Positions 37,678 to 48,360 are shown, counted from the first letter of the stretch. The stretch is DNA of 64,000 nucleotides from an uncultured Allomuricauda sp. (GCF_947499695.1 NZ_CANMPQ010000001.1:992001-1056000); one strand, 5' to 3'. Notes: a model not told the origin generated them from the letters alone. Translations and numbers: made by a program.

Positions 37678-38283
37678 ATGAAATGTTTACGAATCCTTTT
37701 AACCCTAACCCTACTAACCGTATTCTGTAACGTTAACGCACAGCAAGAAACACAATCTGCCAAAGACGAAACCCTGGTAGGTCAATTTCAAGAATTGGAA
37801 CGAAAGTCCGGTAACTACCGTGCCAATGGCATTCGTTATGAAGTAGTTAAGGTTGGAGATCTTTATAGAATAAAAGGGAATATTTTCGATTCTATAAATA
37901 CAGCCAATGCTACTATAAAAGACTTGTCCTCTACAATTACAAGCAACAAGGCTGAAATAGAAGATCTAAATTCCAAATTACAGGAAACCACAACTAATCT
38001 AAAGAATGTAACCGAGGAAAAAGACAGCATGTCATTTTTTGGTGCATTGGTTAGCAAGGGCACATATAAACTCATTCTTTGGGGCATTATTCTTGGTCTA
38101 ATGTTGTTCTTGCTCTTTTTCATATACAAATACCGAAACAGTAATTTTCTTACGCATCAAGCGAAGACCGCTCTTGCTGATTTAGAAAAAGAATACGAGC
38201 AACATCGAAGACGTTCTTTGGAACGTGAGCAAAAAATCAGCCGTCAATTGCAAGATGAACTGAATAGGCAGAAAAACAAGTAA
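37678..38283 (+). CDS. Membrane coiled-coil protein of unknown function
   Basis: This 201-residue protein has a signal peptide ending near NVNAQQ and a short extracytoplasmic domain. A coiled coil (about 75-115, heptad-rich TITSNKAEIEDLNSKLQ) follows, then one TM helix (about 130-152, WGIILGLMLFLLFFIY) and a charged helical tail. No catalytic motif is seen. From memory, flavobacterial copies are sometimes labelled tRNA (guanine-N1)-methyltransferase; the sequence has no SPOUT knot, and the true enzyme is trmD close by. ATG 37678 is chosen over a TTG two codons earlier. Confidence 0.82.
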   Translation: MKCLRILLTLTLLTVFCNVNAQQETQSAKDETLVGQFQELERKSGNYRANGIRYEVVKVGDLYRIKGNIFDSINTANATIKDLSSTITSNKAEIEDLNSKLQETTTNLKNVTEEKDSMSFFGALVSKGTYKLILWGIILGLMLFLLFFIYKYRNSNFLTHQAKTALADLEKEYEQHRRRSLEREQKISRQLQDELNRQKNK

Positions 38284-38370
38284 TTAAAGGACCTGGCGAG
38301 GATAGTATTTTCCCATTCTCACCTTTAATTATTCTAATGAACTCTGTTGCTTAATTGCAACACCCAAAGT

Positions 38371-38811
38371 ATGGAAATCAAAAAAGCTTCACTGGATGAT
38401 TTGGAACTCATTGTTCCCCTTTTTGATGCCTACCGCGTATTTTATGAGCAAAATTCAGACTGTGATGCTGCCCGTATTTTCTTAAAAGAGCGATTTCTCC
38501 GGAATGAAACATTGCTGCTTTTAGCGATGGATAATGGAAAACCAATAGGGTTTACACAGCTCTACACCACGTTTTCATCAGTATCTATGCAACCCATATA
38601 CATATTGAATGACCTTTTTGTGATTTCCGAATCAAGAAAAAAAGGAGTTGGAGAAGCATTATTGAATGAGGCCAAAGAATACTGTAAACAAGCTGGGTAT
38701 AAAGGTCTAGCCTTGGAAACTGCAGTGTCCAACCCCGCTCAAAAACTGTATGAACGATTGGGATGGGTCAAGGATGAATCATATCTTCATTACTTTTGGT
38801 CTAATACTTAA
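38371..38811 (+). CDS. GNAT-family N-acetyltransferase
   Basis: This 146-residue acetyltransferase has the β4-loop-α3 acetyl-CoA site YILNDLFVISESRKKGVGEA and the closing ETAVSNPAQKLYERLGW. ATG 38371 fits the domain boundary (MEIKKASLDDLELI); the frame is open 24 bases further upstream but with no support. It stands between the coiled-coil gene and trmD. Substrate unknown. Confidence 0.88.
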   Translation: MEIKKASLDDLELIVPLFDAYRVFYEQNSDCDAARIFLKERFLRNETLLLLAMDNGKPIGFTQLYTTFSSVSMQPIYILNDLFVISESRKKGVGEALLNEAKEYCKQAGYKGLALETAVSNPAQKLYERLGWVKDESYLHYFWSNT

Positions 38812-38835
38812 GTATTGGAATAAACCTCCTTATTC

Positions 38836-39510
38836 ATGCGGATAGACATTATCACTGTTTTACCTGAACTATTGAAGAGCCCATTTGAAGCATCCATACT
38901 CAAACGTGCGATAGAAAAAGGTCTTGTTGAAGTTCATTTTCATAACCTGAGGGATTATTCCAAAGGAAATTACAAACAAGTGGATGATTATCAATTTGGA
39001 GGTGGTGCCGGGATGGTGCTTATGATAGAGCCCATCGACAAATGTATCTCACAACTGAAAAAGGAGCGGGAATATGACGAGATTATCTATATGACCCCAG
39101 ATGGAGATACTTTAAACCAGGCTGCAGCAAATGAGATTTCCCTCAAAAAAAACCTGATTATTCTTTGTGGTCATTACAAAGGGGTAGATCAGCGAGTTCG
39201 GGATTTGTTTGTAACGCGTGAAATTTCTATAGGAGATTATGTGCTTTCAGGAGGCGAGCTTGCAGCGGCAGTGTTGTGTGATTCAATAATACGATTGTTA
39301 CCTGGGGTATTAAATGATGAAACTTCAGCTCTCACAGATACCTTTCAAGACAATTTATTGGCCCCTCCGGTTTATACAAGGCCTTCCGATTATAAGGGCA
39401 TGGAAGTACCTCCAATCTTGTTGACTGGAGATTTTCCAAAAATTGAAAAATGGCGGGAAGAACAAGCTATAGAAAGGACTATAAAAAGACGACCTGATTT
39501 ATTGAAATAA
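38836..39510 (+). CDS. trmD: tRNA (guanosine(37)-N1)-methyltransferase
   Basis: TrmD methylates G37 of tRNAs with G36, preventing frameshifts. The 224-residue SPOUT protein has the start [20 protein letters not shown], the knot motif [12 protein letters not shown] and [13 protein letters not shown], plus the C-terminal [13 protein letters not shown]. It lies upstream of a small membrane protein gene and rplS, the trmD-rplS neighbourhood common in bacteria. Confidence 0.97.
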   Translation: MRIDIITVLPELLKSPFEASILKRAIEKGLVEVHFHNLRDYSKGNYKQVDDYQFGGGAGMVLMIEPIDKCISQLKKEREYDEIIYMTPDGDTLNQAAANEISLKKNLIILCGHYKGVDQRVRDLFVTREISIGDYVLSGGELAAAVLCDSIIRLLPGVLNDETSALTDTFQDNLLAPPVYTRPSDYKGMEVPPILLTGDFPKIEKWREEQAIERTIKRRPDLLK

Positions 39511-39511
39511 T

Positions 39512-39838
39512 ATGGACAATTCACAAACATTTATTTATGCTATTGGATCCTTACTGGGAGTATTGGGTCAAATAGTAGTAATTATCGCTTGTATCATCTT
39601 GATCAGCAAAAAAAAGAATAGCGCTACGGTGCTTATGCTTATTGCAAGCATTTTAGCCTTAGTAGTAACAATACTCAATTTTTCTGGAAATATTATTGCA
39701 GCCCAAGCTGGTGTAGATTCGGTATTAACTTGGAGCAAGATTTTTGCATTAATAGGACCTCTACCCTACGTCTTATTTGCCATTGGACTCATACTCTTCG
39801 CTACAAACCATGTCAAAAAGTTGGAAGACTTTCAATAG
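39512..39838 (+). CDS. Small integral membrane protein, unknown function
   Basis: This 108-residue hydrophobic protein has three clear helices (about 8-30, 38-57 and 70-93) and short polar ends (KKKNS; NHVKKLEDFQ). No family is recognised. It starts one base after the trmD stop, so it is transcribed with trmD. rplS has a separate promoter just downstream. Confidence 0.75.
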   Translation: MDNSQTFIYAIGSLLGVLGQIVVIIACIILISKKKNSATVLMLIASILALVVTILNFSGNIIAAQAGVDSVLTWSKIFALIGPLPYVLFAIGLILFATNHVKKLEDFQ

Positions 39839-39862
39839 CAGCTCTAAAAAGTAAAAATTACC

Positions 39863-39892
39863 TTGTCAATTCTAAATATTGCACTATTTTTG
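39863..39892 (+). promoter_or_regulatory. rplS promoter
   Basis: TTG (39863-39865), 19 bases, TATTTTTG (39885-39892) is the best Bacteroidota promoter in the window on this strand. RNA should start near 39899, giving a 60-base leader. Confidence 0.72.
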
Positions 39893-39902
39893 CAATCTCA
39901 AA

Positions 39903-39934
39903 ATTAACCTCTGACGAAAACCGTGAAAGTTAAT
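39903..39934 (+). promoter_or_regulatory. Hairpin in the rplS leader
   Basis: ATTAAC (39903-39908) pairs with GTTAAT (39929-39934), and inside this ACG pairs with CGT around a 5-base loop, with an internal loop between. A stem-loop in a ribosomal-protein leader suggests autogenous control by L19, which is unproven here. Confidence 0.4.
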
Positions 39935-39960
39935 CTTGTAAAAACTTAAAAAACAACACA

Positions 39961-40311
39961 ATGGAATCCTTAATAAAATTTGTCGAAGACGAATTTGTTC
40001 CAAAAAAAGAATTTCCAAAGTTTTCATCTGGTGACACAATCACTGTGTACTATGAAATCAAGGAAGGTGAAAAAACTAGAACTCAGTTCTTCAAAGGTGT
40101 AGTTATACAACGAAGAGGAACAGGGTCAACTGAAACGTTTACAATTCGTAAAATGTCAGGTACCGTAGGAGTAGAAAGAATTTTTCCAATCAATATGCCG
40201 GCACTCCAAAGAGTTGAGGTGAACAAGAAAGGTAAAGTTCGTAGATCTAGAATCTTCTACTTTAGAGGACTTACTGGTAAGAAAGCCCGTATTAAAGAGA
40301 TTAGAGGATAG
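39961..40311 (+). CDS. rplS: 50S ribosomal protein L19
   Basis: L19 sits at the 30S-50S interface of the ribosome. The 116-residue protein has the L19 pattern FSSGDTITVYYEIKEGEKTR, FKGVVIQRRGTGSTETFTIRK and GVERIFPINMP, ending RRSRIFYFRGLTGKKARIKE. It is monocistronic between its own promoter and a strong terminator. Confidence 0.98.
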   Translation: MESLIKFVEDEFVPKKEFPKFSSGDTITVYYEIKEGEKTRTQFFKGVVIQRRGTGSTETFTIRKMSGTVGVERIFPINMPALQRVEVNKKGKVRRSRIFYFRGLTGKKARIKEIRG

Positions 40312-40332
40312 TTCTTCGATCCATATTAAAAT

Positions 40333-40360
40333 AAAAAGCACCCTTTGCAGGGTGCTTTTT
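40333..40360. terminator. rplS terminator, bidirectional
   Basis: AAAAAGCACCCT and AGGGTGCTTTTT (12-bp stem, loop TTGC), followed by further T residues on the plus strand. Confidence 0.88.
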
Positions 40361-40519
40361 TTATGAACAATTGTTAATAACCATGGTTCATATCATGTTG
40401 ATTTTTAATCCCTTACAAAATTTGGAAATCTGGGAGTTTATTATAATTTAGTCAAAGAAATGTAGAGGAGATTATATCAAATTTATGTTTTGAATTTAAA
40501 GTTGACGTTCTTTAAACTA

Positions 40520-40606
40520 ATGACTCCCTTTTTAATTGGTAACACTACTAATCACAAAAGGAATTTCGAATCCAGGGAAGTTTCGGCAGAACTGAAGAAG
40601 AAATAA
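40520..40606 (+). other. Possible 28-codon reading frame in the gene-free stretch
   Basis: An ATG-to-TAA frame encoding a basic, polar 28-residue peptide (starts MTPFLIGNTTNHK, ends AELKKK). It lies in an otherwise gene-free stretch just before the folded region. No homology, ribosome site or promoter supports it; most likely a chance frame. Confidence 0.12.
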
Positions 40607-40622
40607 TGAGTTTTATGTGCGG

Positions 40623-40836
40623 ACGGAAGAGCAATTTTCCGTTTTGATAAAATTCAGGAATTCGTTAGACACTTTACAAGATGTTGTTTAGTTGAAAAAT
40701 TAAGGACATAGTGTTGAGTAAACGTCAAAGGGGTAACGGACGCAATCAATGGTTGCGATTTTGTGGCAACACAAAATGATGTCTTATAGCCCTTTTCAGA
40801 AAGCCATATCAATGTGCAAACATAGATATGGCTTTT
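40623..40836 (+). ncRNA. Candidate structured non-coding RNA
   Basis: The only long gene-free stretch (40312-40940) contains several nested and adjacent stems: ACGGAA/TTCCGT (40623-40642); AGGACAT (40703-40709) with ATGTCTT (40779-40785) closing a multiloop; inside it TTGA/TCAA (40714-40728), CGCAATC/GGTTGCG (40741-40757), and a perfect 8-bp stem ATTTTGTG/CACAAAAT capped by a GCAA tetraloop (40758-40777). A terminator follows directly. GNRA caps and stacked hairpins are typical of real structured RNA. No known family is recognised, no promoter consensus was found, and the 5' end is unclear. A decayed gene is the alternative. Confidence 0.4.
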
Positions 40837-40840
40837 GTTT
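40800..40840 (+). terminator. Terminator of the candidate RNA
   Basis: AAAGCCATATC and GATATGGCTTT (11-bp stem, 14-base loop) followed by TGTTTTTGG. The nearest upstream gene, rplS, already has its own terminator, so a separate transcript is implied. Confidence 0.75.
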
Positions 40841-40909
40841 TTGGTATTTCCTCAAAAAACCATCTCTTTTTTTAGCAATATACCCTAGTATCAAAATGGG
40901 CATAAGTCG

Positions 40910-40917
40910 TATATTTG
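40910..40917 (+). promoter_or_regulatory. Isocitrate dehydrogenase promoter -7 element
   Basis: TATATTTG followed by CACCGC, a frequent Bacteroidota start region, 23 bases before the ATG. It lies downstream of the 40800 terminator, so the enzyme gene does not depend on the candidate RNA transcript. Confidence 0.6.
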
Positions 40918-40928
40918 CACCGCTCTAA

Positions 40929-43163
<2,235 letters not shown>

Positions 43164-43209
43164 GTCTCACTAGTTTAAGAAACTGTTAAACTGTCCCTTT
43201 TTTGAAATG

Positions 43210-43234
43210 ATGATTGTCTATTTTAGACTATCAT
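43210..43234 (+). terminator. Hairpin after isocitrate dehydrogenase
   Basis: ATGAT-T-GTCTA / TAGAC-T-ATCAT forms a 10-bp stem with one T-T mismatch and a 3-base loop, just before the DUF4249 gene. The tail is A+T rich but lacks a T-run, so it is a weak terminator or an RNA-stability element. Confidence 0.4.
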
Positions 43235-43252
43235 TATTTATAAATCATTAGT

Positions 43253-44062
43253 TTGAGGCAGTTCCTCTTTGTAATTCTTTTTCTATTGGCGAATATTGGT
43301 TGTGAAGACGCAATCAGTTTGGACTTACCCACATCCGATTCCAAATTGGTGATCGACGCCTTAATTGGTTACAATGAAAGCAATGGAAGTCCAATAATCT
43401 CAGGACGGGTAAAACTTACCTTGACTGCTCCATTCCTAGCCGAAGAAGTCCCCCCAGCAATTGGTGCTAGTGTAATCATAGTTGACGATGAAACCGGACA
43501 ATCTTTTAATTTAACGGAAAGTCAACCAGGCGTGTTCGGTGTCAATTTTCCAGAATTCCAATTTAACAGACCATATACCTTGGTGGTCAACTATGATAAC
43601 CAGGTGTATTCCGCAACACAACAAATGTACCCTTCACCAAAAATCGATAGTGTGGAGCAAGGCGACGGATTTTTGTTTGAAGAGGACGAAACTGAAGTCC
43701 TGGTATCCTTTACCGATATCCCTGAAGTGAGAAATCATTACTTATTTTCCTTTGGGTTCAGCAACTTTTTAGTCGTTGACGATGATTTTTTTCAGGATAG
43801 CCAACTAACTTTTTCCTATTTCTATGAAGATGTGGTTCCAGGAGATGTACTTGCCATTACCATCTTTGGTATTGATAAAGATTTTGCAAACTATGCCAAT
43901 TTAGCCTTGGTTCAATCTGGTGAAGACACCGGGGATGGCCCATTCTCAGTACCGCCATCCAACATTCGCGGAAATATTGTGAATATCACAAACCCAGGAG
44001 ATAATCCATTCGGATACTTTGCAATAGGCGAATTTGACACAAAATTGCTTACTGTCAAATAA
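43253..44062 (+). CDS. DUF4249-family lipoprotein (divergent copy)
   Basis: This 269-residue lipoprotein precursor starts at TTG, with a signal ending in ANIGC (Cys17) and then EDAISLDLP, the usual DUF4249 opening. It shares the acidic core (FLFEEDETEV; DDDFFQDSQLTFSYFY) and the GYFAIGEF ending with the two copies at 46524 and 47416, but is clearly more distant from them. DUF4249 proteins are often encoded next to TonB-dependent receptors; no function is established. Here it immediately precedes such a receptor, suggesting a surface or periplasmic partner of it. Confidence 0.86.
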   Translation: MRQFLFVILFLLANIGCEDAISLDLPTSDSKLVIDALIGYNESNGSPIISGRVKLTLTAPFLAEEVPPAIGASVIIVDDETGQSFNLTESQPGVFGVNFPEFQFNRPYTLVVNYDNQVYSATQQMYPSPKIDSVEQGDGFLFEEDETEVLVSFTDIPEVRNHYLFSFGFSNFLVVDDDFFQDSQLTFSYFYEDVVPGDVLAITIFGIDKDFANYANLALVQSGEDTGDGPFSVPPSNIRGNIVNITNPGDNPFGYFAIGEFDTKLLTVK

Positions 44063-44122
44063 GGTTTCTATTTACATTTTTATTTGTCATACCCAATATG
44101 TAACTTTAAACAAATAGTTGCT

Positions 44123-46522
44123 ATGTCCAAAAGATTACTCATTGCTCTCCTAATTCTATTTTTAAATCACAGCCTACTTCAAGCACAACAAAAATATACA
44201 CTGAGCGGAACCATTTCCGAAGCAAGCAGTAACGAAACTTTGATTGGTGTTACCATCGCGTTTCCAAGTTTGCAAACTGGGGTAACTACAAATGAATATG
44301 GCTTCTATTCCATCACGCTTCCAAAGGGAACCTATGATGTAACTATTAGTTACTTAGGGTATCAGGACATTAAGGAAACCATCAACCTGAATAGAAATCA
44401 AAAAAAAGACTTCAACTTAAATCAGCAAGCTGAAGAATTGGAGGAAGTGGTGGTTACTGATGAGTCAAAACAACTGGACATTAGAAAGCCGCAAATGAGC
44501 GTAAACACACTTGCGGTTCAAACCATAAAACAGATTCCCGTAGTGTTGGGCGAGGCTGATGTCATAAAATCCCTCCTGCTCTTACCTGGGGTCACTAGCG
44601 CTGGAGAAGCTTCCTCAGGATTCAACGTTCGTGGAGGGTCGGCTGACCAGAATCTGATTTTACTGGATGAAGCCACTATATTTAATTCCTCCCACTTGTT
44701 TGGATTCTTCTCCGTGTTCAATCCCGACGCCATTAAGGATGTGAAATTATTCAAAGGAGGTATACCGGCCAGGTATGGCGGAAGGGTTTCCTCTGTCCTA
44801 GAGATATTTCAAAAAGAAGGAAACAGCAAGGATTTGAAAGTAAATGGAGGTATTGGAGCTGTTGCAAGTAGAATACTCATTGAAGGACCCATAACCAAGG
44901 ATAGAACCGCTTTTTTAGTGGGCGGAAGAGCGTCCTATGCGCATTTGTTCTTACCACTCTTCGATGTTGATAATAAGGCCTATTTCTTTGACCTGAATAC
45001 CAAGTTCAACCATAAAATCAATGATAGAAACAATATCTACGTGTCAGGATACTTTGGAAGGGATTTATTCAGCATCAACGACAGTTTTGTAAATACATAC
45101 GGTAACGCAGTTGGAAACTTTAGATGGAATCATTTATTTTCAGATAAGTTATTCTCTAATCTGTCACTGATTTACTCCGACTATTTTTATGGCCTGGAAT
45201 TGGACTTTGTTGGTTTTGAGTGGGATTCAGGAATTCAGAACTTTAACCTCAAGTACGACCTCAAGCACTATATCAACGATAAGTTTCAGGTAAATTATGG
45301 GTTAAACAACATCTATTACGTGTTTAATCCAGGGAAAATAAAACCGAATAGTCCAGATTCGGGAATTGTTGAGGAACAGCTAACCAAAAAATATGCTAAT
45401 GAGGCAGCTGGTTATGTGGACGTTGAACAAAAAATCACAGAAAAACTCAGTGTAAACTATGGTCTAAGAGTCAGTCTTTTCAATCGACTTGGGCAAGATG
45501 AACTGTTCGTTTATGAAAATGACCAGCCCGTGGTTTTTGACCCTTTTCAATTGGTATACCAAGAAGCAGTTCCCATTGACACCATTAATCCAGGAAGAGG
45601 ACAAAACCTCTCAACCTTTGTGAACCTTGAGCCCAGGGTTTCGGTGGCTTACGCAATGAATGAAGATAACTCCATCAAGGCAAGCTACACACGCTTAGCG
45701 CAATATTTACATTTGTTATCCAACACAAGCTCTCCCACACCTTTGGATGTATGGACACCAAGTGGTCCTTTTGTGGAGCCACAATTACTCGACCAGTACG
45801 CATTGGGATATTTCAGGAACATCAATGATGGAGAATATAGCCTTGAAATTGAAGGGTTCTACAAGGACATTCAAAACAGAATCGATTATATTGATGGAGC
45901 CGATTTGATAGCAAATGATGCCATAGAGCAAGTTATTCTAAATGGTGAGGCAAGGGCCTACGGATTAGAATTCTTATTGCGAAAAAATGAAGGACGATTC
46001 CAAGGTTGGTTAGCTTATACCCTATCCCGTTCTGAACAACGTACCCCTGGTCGCACCCCAACCTTTGATAATGGGCGATCCAATTTAGAGACTGGTATCA
46101 ACTTTGGAGAATGGTACAGTACTCCATTTGATAAAACTCATGACATAGCTCTTTACGGCAGTTATGACCTTAACGATAGATGGAATTTCAATGCAAATTT
46201 TATCTATCAAACAGGCCAGCCTACCAATTATCCCATCGGCCAATTCGATTTCCAGGGTCTTGTAGTGCCCTTTTTTGGCTTACGGAATCAAACTCGACTA
46301 CCGGACTACCATCGTTTTGATGTGTCCGCCATACTCAAAAACAAAAAAAGACGAAATGGTAATTTTCAGTCCGAGTGGGTTTTTAGTATTTACAATCTCT
46401 ACAATAGGCAAAATGCGGCGTCAATCAATTTTAGACAGAATCAAGATACAGGAAGAAACGAGGCTATAAGAACCTCGATATTTGGGATTATTCCGGCGAT
46501 AACCTATAATTTTAAGTTTTAA
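44123..46522 (+). CDS. TonB-dependent receptor with carboxypeptidase-like N-domain
   Basis: This outer-membrane receptor of 799 residues has a signal peptide (MSKRLLIALL to LQAQQ), a CarboxypepD_reg-like domain (about 24-105), and a plug with the SusC-like pattern GFNVRGGSADQNLILLDEAT (about 175). A long β-barrel follows, ending ITYNFKF. ATG 44123 starts the signal peptide; a TTG 39 bases earlier is not needed. No TonB-box STN domain precedes it, so transcriptional signalling is unlikely. It sits between DUF4249 genes rather than beside a SusD gene, so the lipoproteins may replace SusD. The ligand is unknown. Confidence 0.9.
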   Translation: MSKRLLIALLILFLNHSLLQAQQKYTLSGTISEASSNETLIGVTIAFPSLQTGVTTNEYGFYSITLPKGTYDVTISYLGYQDIKETINLNRNQKKDFNLNQQAEELEEVVVTDESKQLDIRKPQMSVNTLAVQTIKQIPVVLGEADVIKSLLLLPGVTSAGEASSGFNVRGGSADQNLILLDEATIFNSSHLFGFFSVFNPDAIKDVKLFKGGIPARYGGRVSSVLEIFQKEGNSKDLKVNGGIGAVASRILIEGPITKDRTAFLVGGRASYAHLFLPLFDVDNKAYFFDLNTKFNHKINDRNNIYVSGYFGRDLFSINDSFVNTYGNAVGNFRWNHLFSDKLFSNLSLIYSDYFYGLELDFVGFEWDSGIQNFNLKYDLKHYINDKFQVNYGLNNIYYVFNPGKIKPNSPDSGIVEEQLTKKYANEAAGYVDVEQKITEKLSVNYGLRVSLFNRLGQDELFVYENDQPVVFDPFQLVYQEAVPIDTINPGRGQNLSTFVNLEPRVSVAYAMNEDNSIKASYTRLAQYLHLLSNTSSPTPLDVWTPSGPFVEPQLLDQYALGYFRNINDGEYSLEIEGFYKDIQNRIDYIDGADLIANDAIEQVILNGEARAYGLEFLLRKNEGRFQGWLAYTLSRSEQRTPGRTPTFDNGRSNLETGINFGEWYSTPFDKTHDIALYGSYDLNDRWNFNANFIYQTGQPTNYPIGQFDFQGLVVPFFGLRNQTRLPDYHRFDVSAILKNKKRRNGNFQSEWVFSIYNLYNRQNAASINFRQNQDTGRNEAIRTSIFGIIPAITYNFKF

Positions 46523-46523
46523 T

Positions 46524-47423
46524 ATGCGATACAAGTATTTGATCATTGGATTGTTGTTCGCATTATCAGGGTGCGAAGATGTAATTGATGTTGAAGTCCC
46601 AACCACGGAAGCACGTTTAATTGTGAACGGGCTTTTAAGAGTTGATGAAAGTCAGCAGTTTGTCCCCGTTGAAATTAGGGTTACAGAAACCAACAATTTT
46701 TTTGAGGAAACTCCGGTGACCTCTCTGGAAAGCGCAATAATTATCTATGGCCAGCCAAACCCTGATGCACCAGAGCTTCTAGATAATATAGCCACTTCTT
46801 CTTTGGCAGAATCTGCACCGGGTTCAGGCATTTATATTCCTGACCCTACATTTGACGCCGATCAGCGAATCCAGACTTCATCACTTTTACCAGGCACAGT
46901 ATTTATCCTTATCGTGGAGCATAAAGGAAGACGATTCGTAGCAAGAACGCCATATTCCAAAACAGTTCCTTTTGACAATCTAGTTCAAGGCGATGAAACC
47001 CTGTTCGATGAGGATGACACAGAAATCAAAATTACCATTTCGGATGTTGAGGACATTGACAACTATTACGTTTTTGATTTTGGTTTTGGCGAATTTTTGG
47101 CGCTGGATGATCAATTTATTGATGGACAAGAATTTGAATTTTCTTATTTCTATCAAAAAGATCTAGAAGCCGGTCAGCAAGTTGAAATCAGTATTTTGGG
47201 TGCCGATCAGCAGTTCTTCAACTATATGGATCTGTTGGTGGAGCAAACCCTAAATGACGGAGGTGTGTTCGAAACTCCTGCAGCGACTGTAAGAGGCAAT
47301 GTTTTCGACGTTACCGGATTGGATAACAATTTGCTTTTTGACAATGTAAACCGTCCCGAAGATTTTCCCTTGGGATATTTTGCTGTAGTCGAAGAATTTA
47401 AGCAAACCGTTCAAATTGAATAA
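46524..47423 (+). CDS. DUF4249-family lipoprotein (tandem copy A)
   Basis: This 299-residue precursor has a lipoprotein signal MRYKYLIIGLLFALSGC (Cys17) followed by EDVIDVEVP. The body has β-rich acidic segments: GDETLFDEDDTEIKI, LDDQFIDGQEFEFSYFY and ILGADQQFFNYMDLL. It is strikingly similar to the next gene over its last 150 residues, so the two arose by tandem duplication. It starts one base after the receptor stop, giving a coupled receptor-lipoprotein set. No catalytic motif is seen. Confidence 0.88.
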   Translation: MRYKYLIIGLLFALSGCEDVIDVEVPTTEARLIVNGLLRVDESQQFVPVEIRVTETNNFFEETPVTSLESAIIIYGQPNPDAPELLDNIATSSLAESAPGSGIYIPDPTFDADQRIQTSSLLPGTVFILIVEHKGRRFVARTPYSKTVPFDNLVQGDETLFDEDDTEIKITISDVEDIDNYYVFDFGFGEFLALDDQFIDGQEFEFSYFYQKDLEAGQQVEISILGADQQFFNYMDLLVEQTLNDGGVFETPAATVRGNVFDVTGLDNNLLFDNVNRPEDFPLGYFAVVEEFKQTVQIE

Positions 47424-48360
47424 TCCTAACACCCAAAATTTGAGACCCTTAACAACAAAAATATTGTCCCTTGCCAAATTTGGTCTCTTTCTGCTTATCC
47501 TCCAGTCTTGTGAAGATGTCATAGATGTTGAGCTCCCCGAACCAGAACCTAGACTTGTGATAAATGGTATTGTCAAAGTTGACCCAAATCTAGAATTTGT
47601 ACCTGTTCGGATAAAGGTGACCGAATCTTCTGGTTTTTTTGGCGAAAACACAGTAACACAACTGGAGAGTGCAGTAATACTGGCCGGAGAAGAAGATCCA
47701 GACTTTCCAGGGAATTTCAGTTTGGGAACCTCCATTCTTAAAGAATTTGAGCCAGGTACTGGCATATACGAACCAGACACTGTTGGCAACGATGTGGACG
47801 AAAGGATTAGAACGGAGTTTTTGAACATAAATACCATTTTTTTCCTAATTGTTCAGCACAAAGGGAAGAGGTATGCAGGTCGAACTATGTATTCACCTAC
47901 AATTGCCATTGACAATTTGGAGCAAGGGACTGAAACTTTGTTTGATGAAGACGATACGGAAGTAAAAATTACCATTACGGATATCCCAGAAATGGAAAAT
48001 TATTATGTTTTTGATTTTGGTGATGGAGAATTTCTAACCCTGGATGATCAGTTTTTTGATGGACAGGAATTTGAATTCTCTTATTTTTCTGAAAAGGAAT
48101 TGGAGCCAGGGGAAGCATTGGAAGTAAGCCTATTGGGCGCTGACCAACAGTTTTTTAACTACATGGACTTACTTATCGAGCAAACGGAAGACGACGGCGG
48201 TATTTTTGAAACTCCTGCCGCTACAGTTCGAGGTAACGTCTTCGATGTCACTGGTCTCGATAATATCGAAATTTTTGATAATGTGGAACGACCTGACTCA
48301 TTTGCTCTGGGTTATTTCGCAATTGTGGAAGAATTCAAGCAAACTTTGATCATTGAATAA
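47416..48360 (+). CDS. DUF4249-family lipoprotein (tandem copy B)
   Basis: A paralogue of the preceding protein, 314 residues from TTG 47416 (or about 306 from TTG 47440, which gives the tidier basic start MRPLTTK). No in-frame ATG exists before the lipobox LILQSC, so a TTG start is required. It shares CEDVIDVE, the acidic core, and FETPAATVRGNVFDVTGLDN with copy A. It overlaps copy A by 8 bases and ends exactly next to the stop of the convergent GntP gene. Confidence 0.87.
   Translation: MNNPNTQNLRPLTTKILSLAKFGLFLLILQSCEDVIDVELPEPEPRLVINGIVKVDPNLEFVPVRIKVTESSGFFGENTVTQLESAVILAGEEDPDFPGNFSLGTSILKEFEPGTGIYEPDTVGNDVDERIRTEFLNINTIFFLIVQHKGKRYAGRTMYSPTIAIDNLEQGTETLFDEDDTEVKITITDIPEMENYYVFDFGDGEFLTLDDQFFDGQEFEFSYFSEKELEPGEALEVSLLGADQQFFNYMDLLIEQTEDDGGIFETPAATVRGNVFDVTGLDNIEIFDNVERPDSFALGYFAIVEEFKQTLIIE

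Noticed and set aside
37678..38283. A second tRNA (guanine-N1)-methyltransferase
   Set aside because: The protein has a signal peptide, coiled coil and TM helix and lacks the SPOUT knot; trmD at 38836 has it.
40502..40728. TTGACGTT and AACGTCAA as ends of a mobile element
   Set aside because: No transposase, no flanking duplication, and the words are short; TCAA also takes part in a hairpin.
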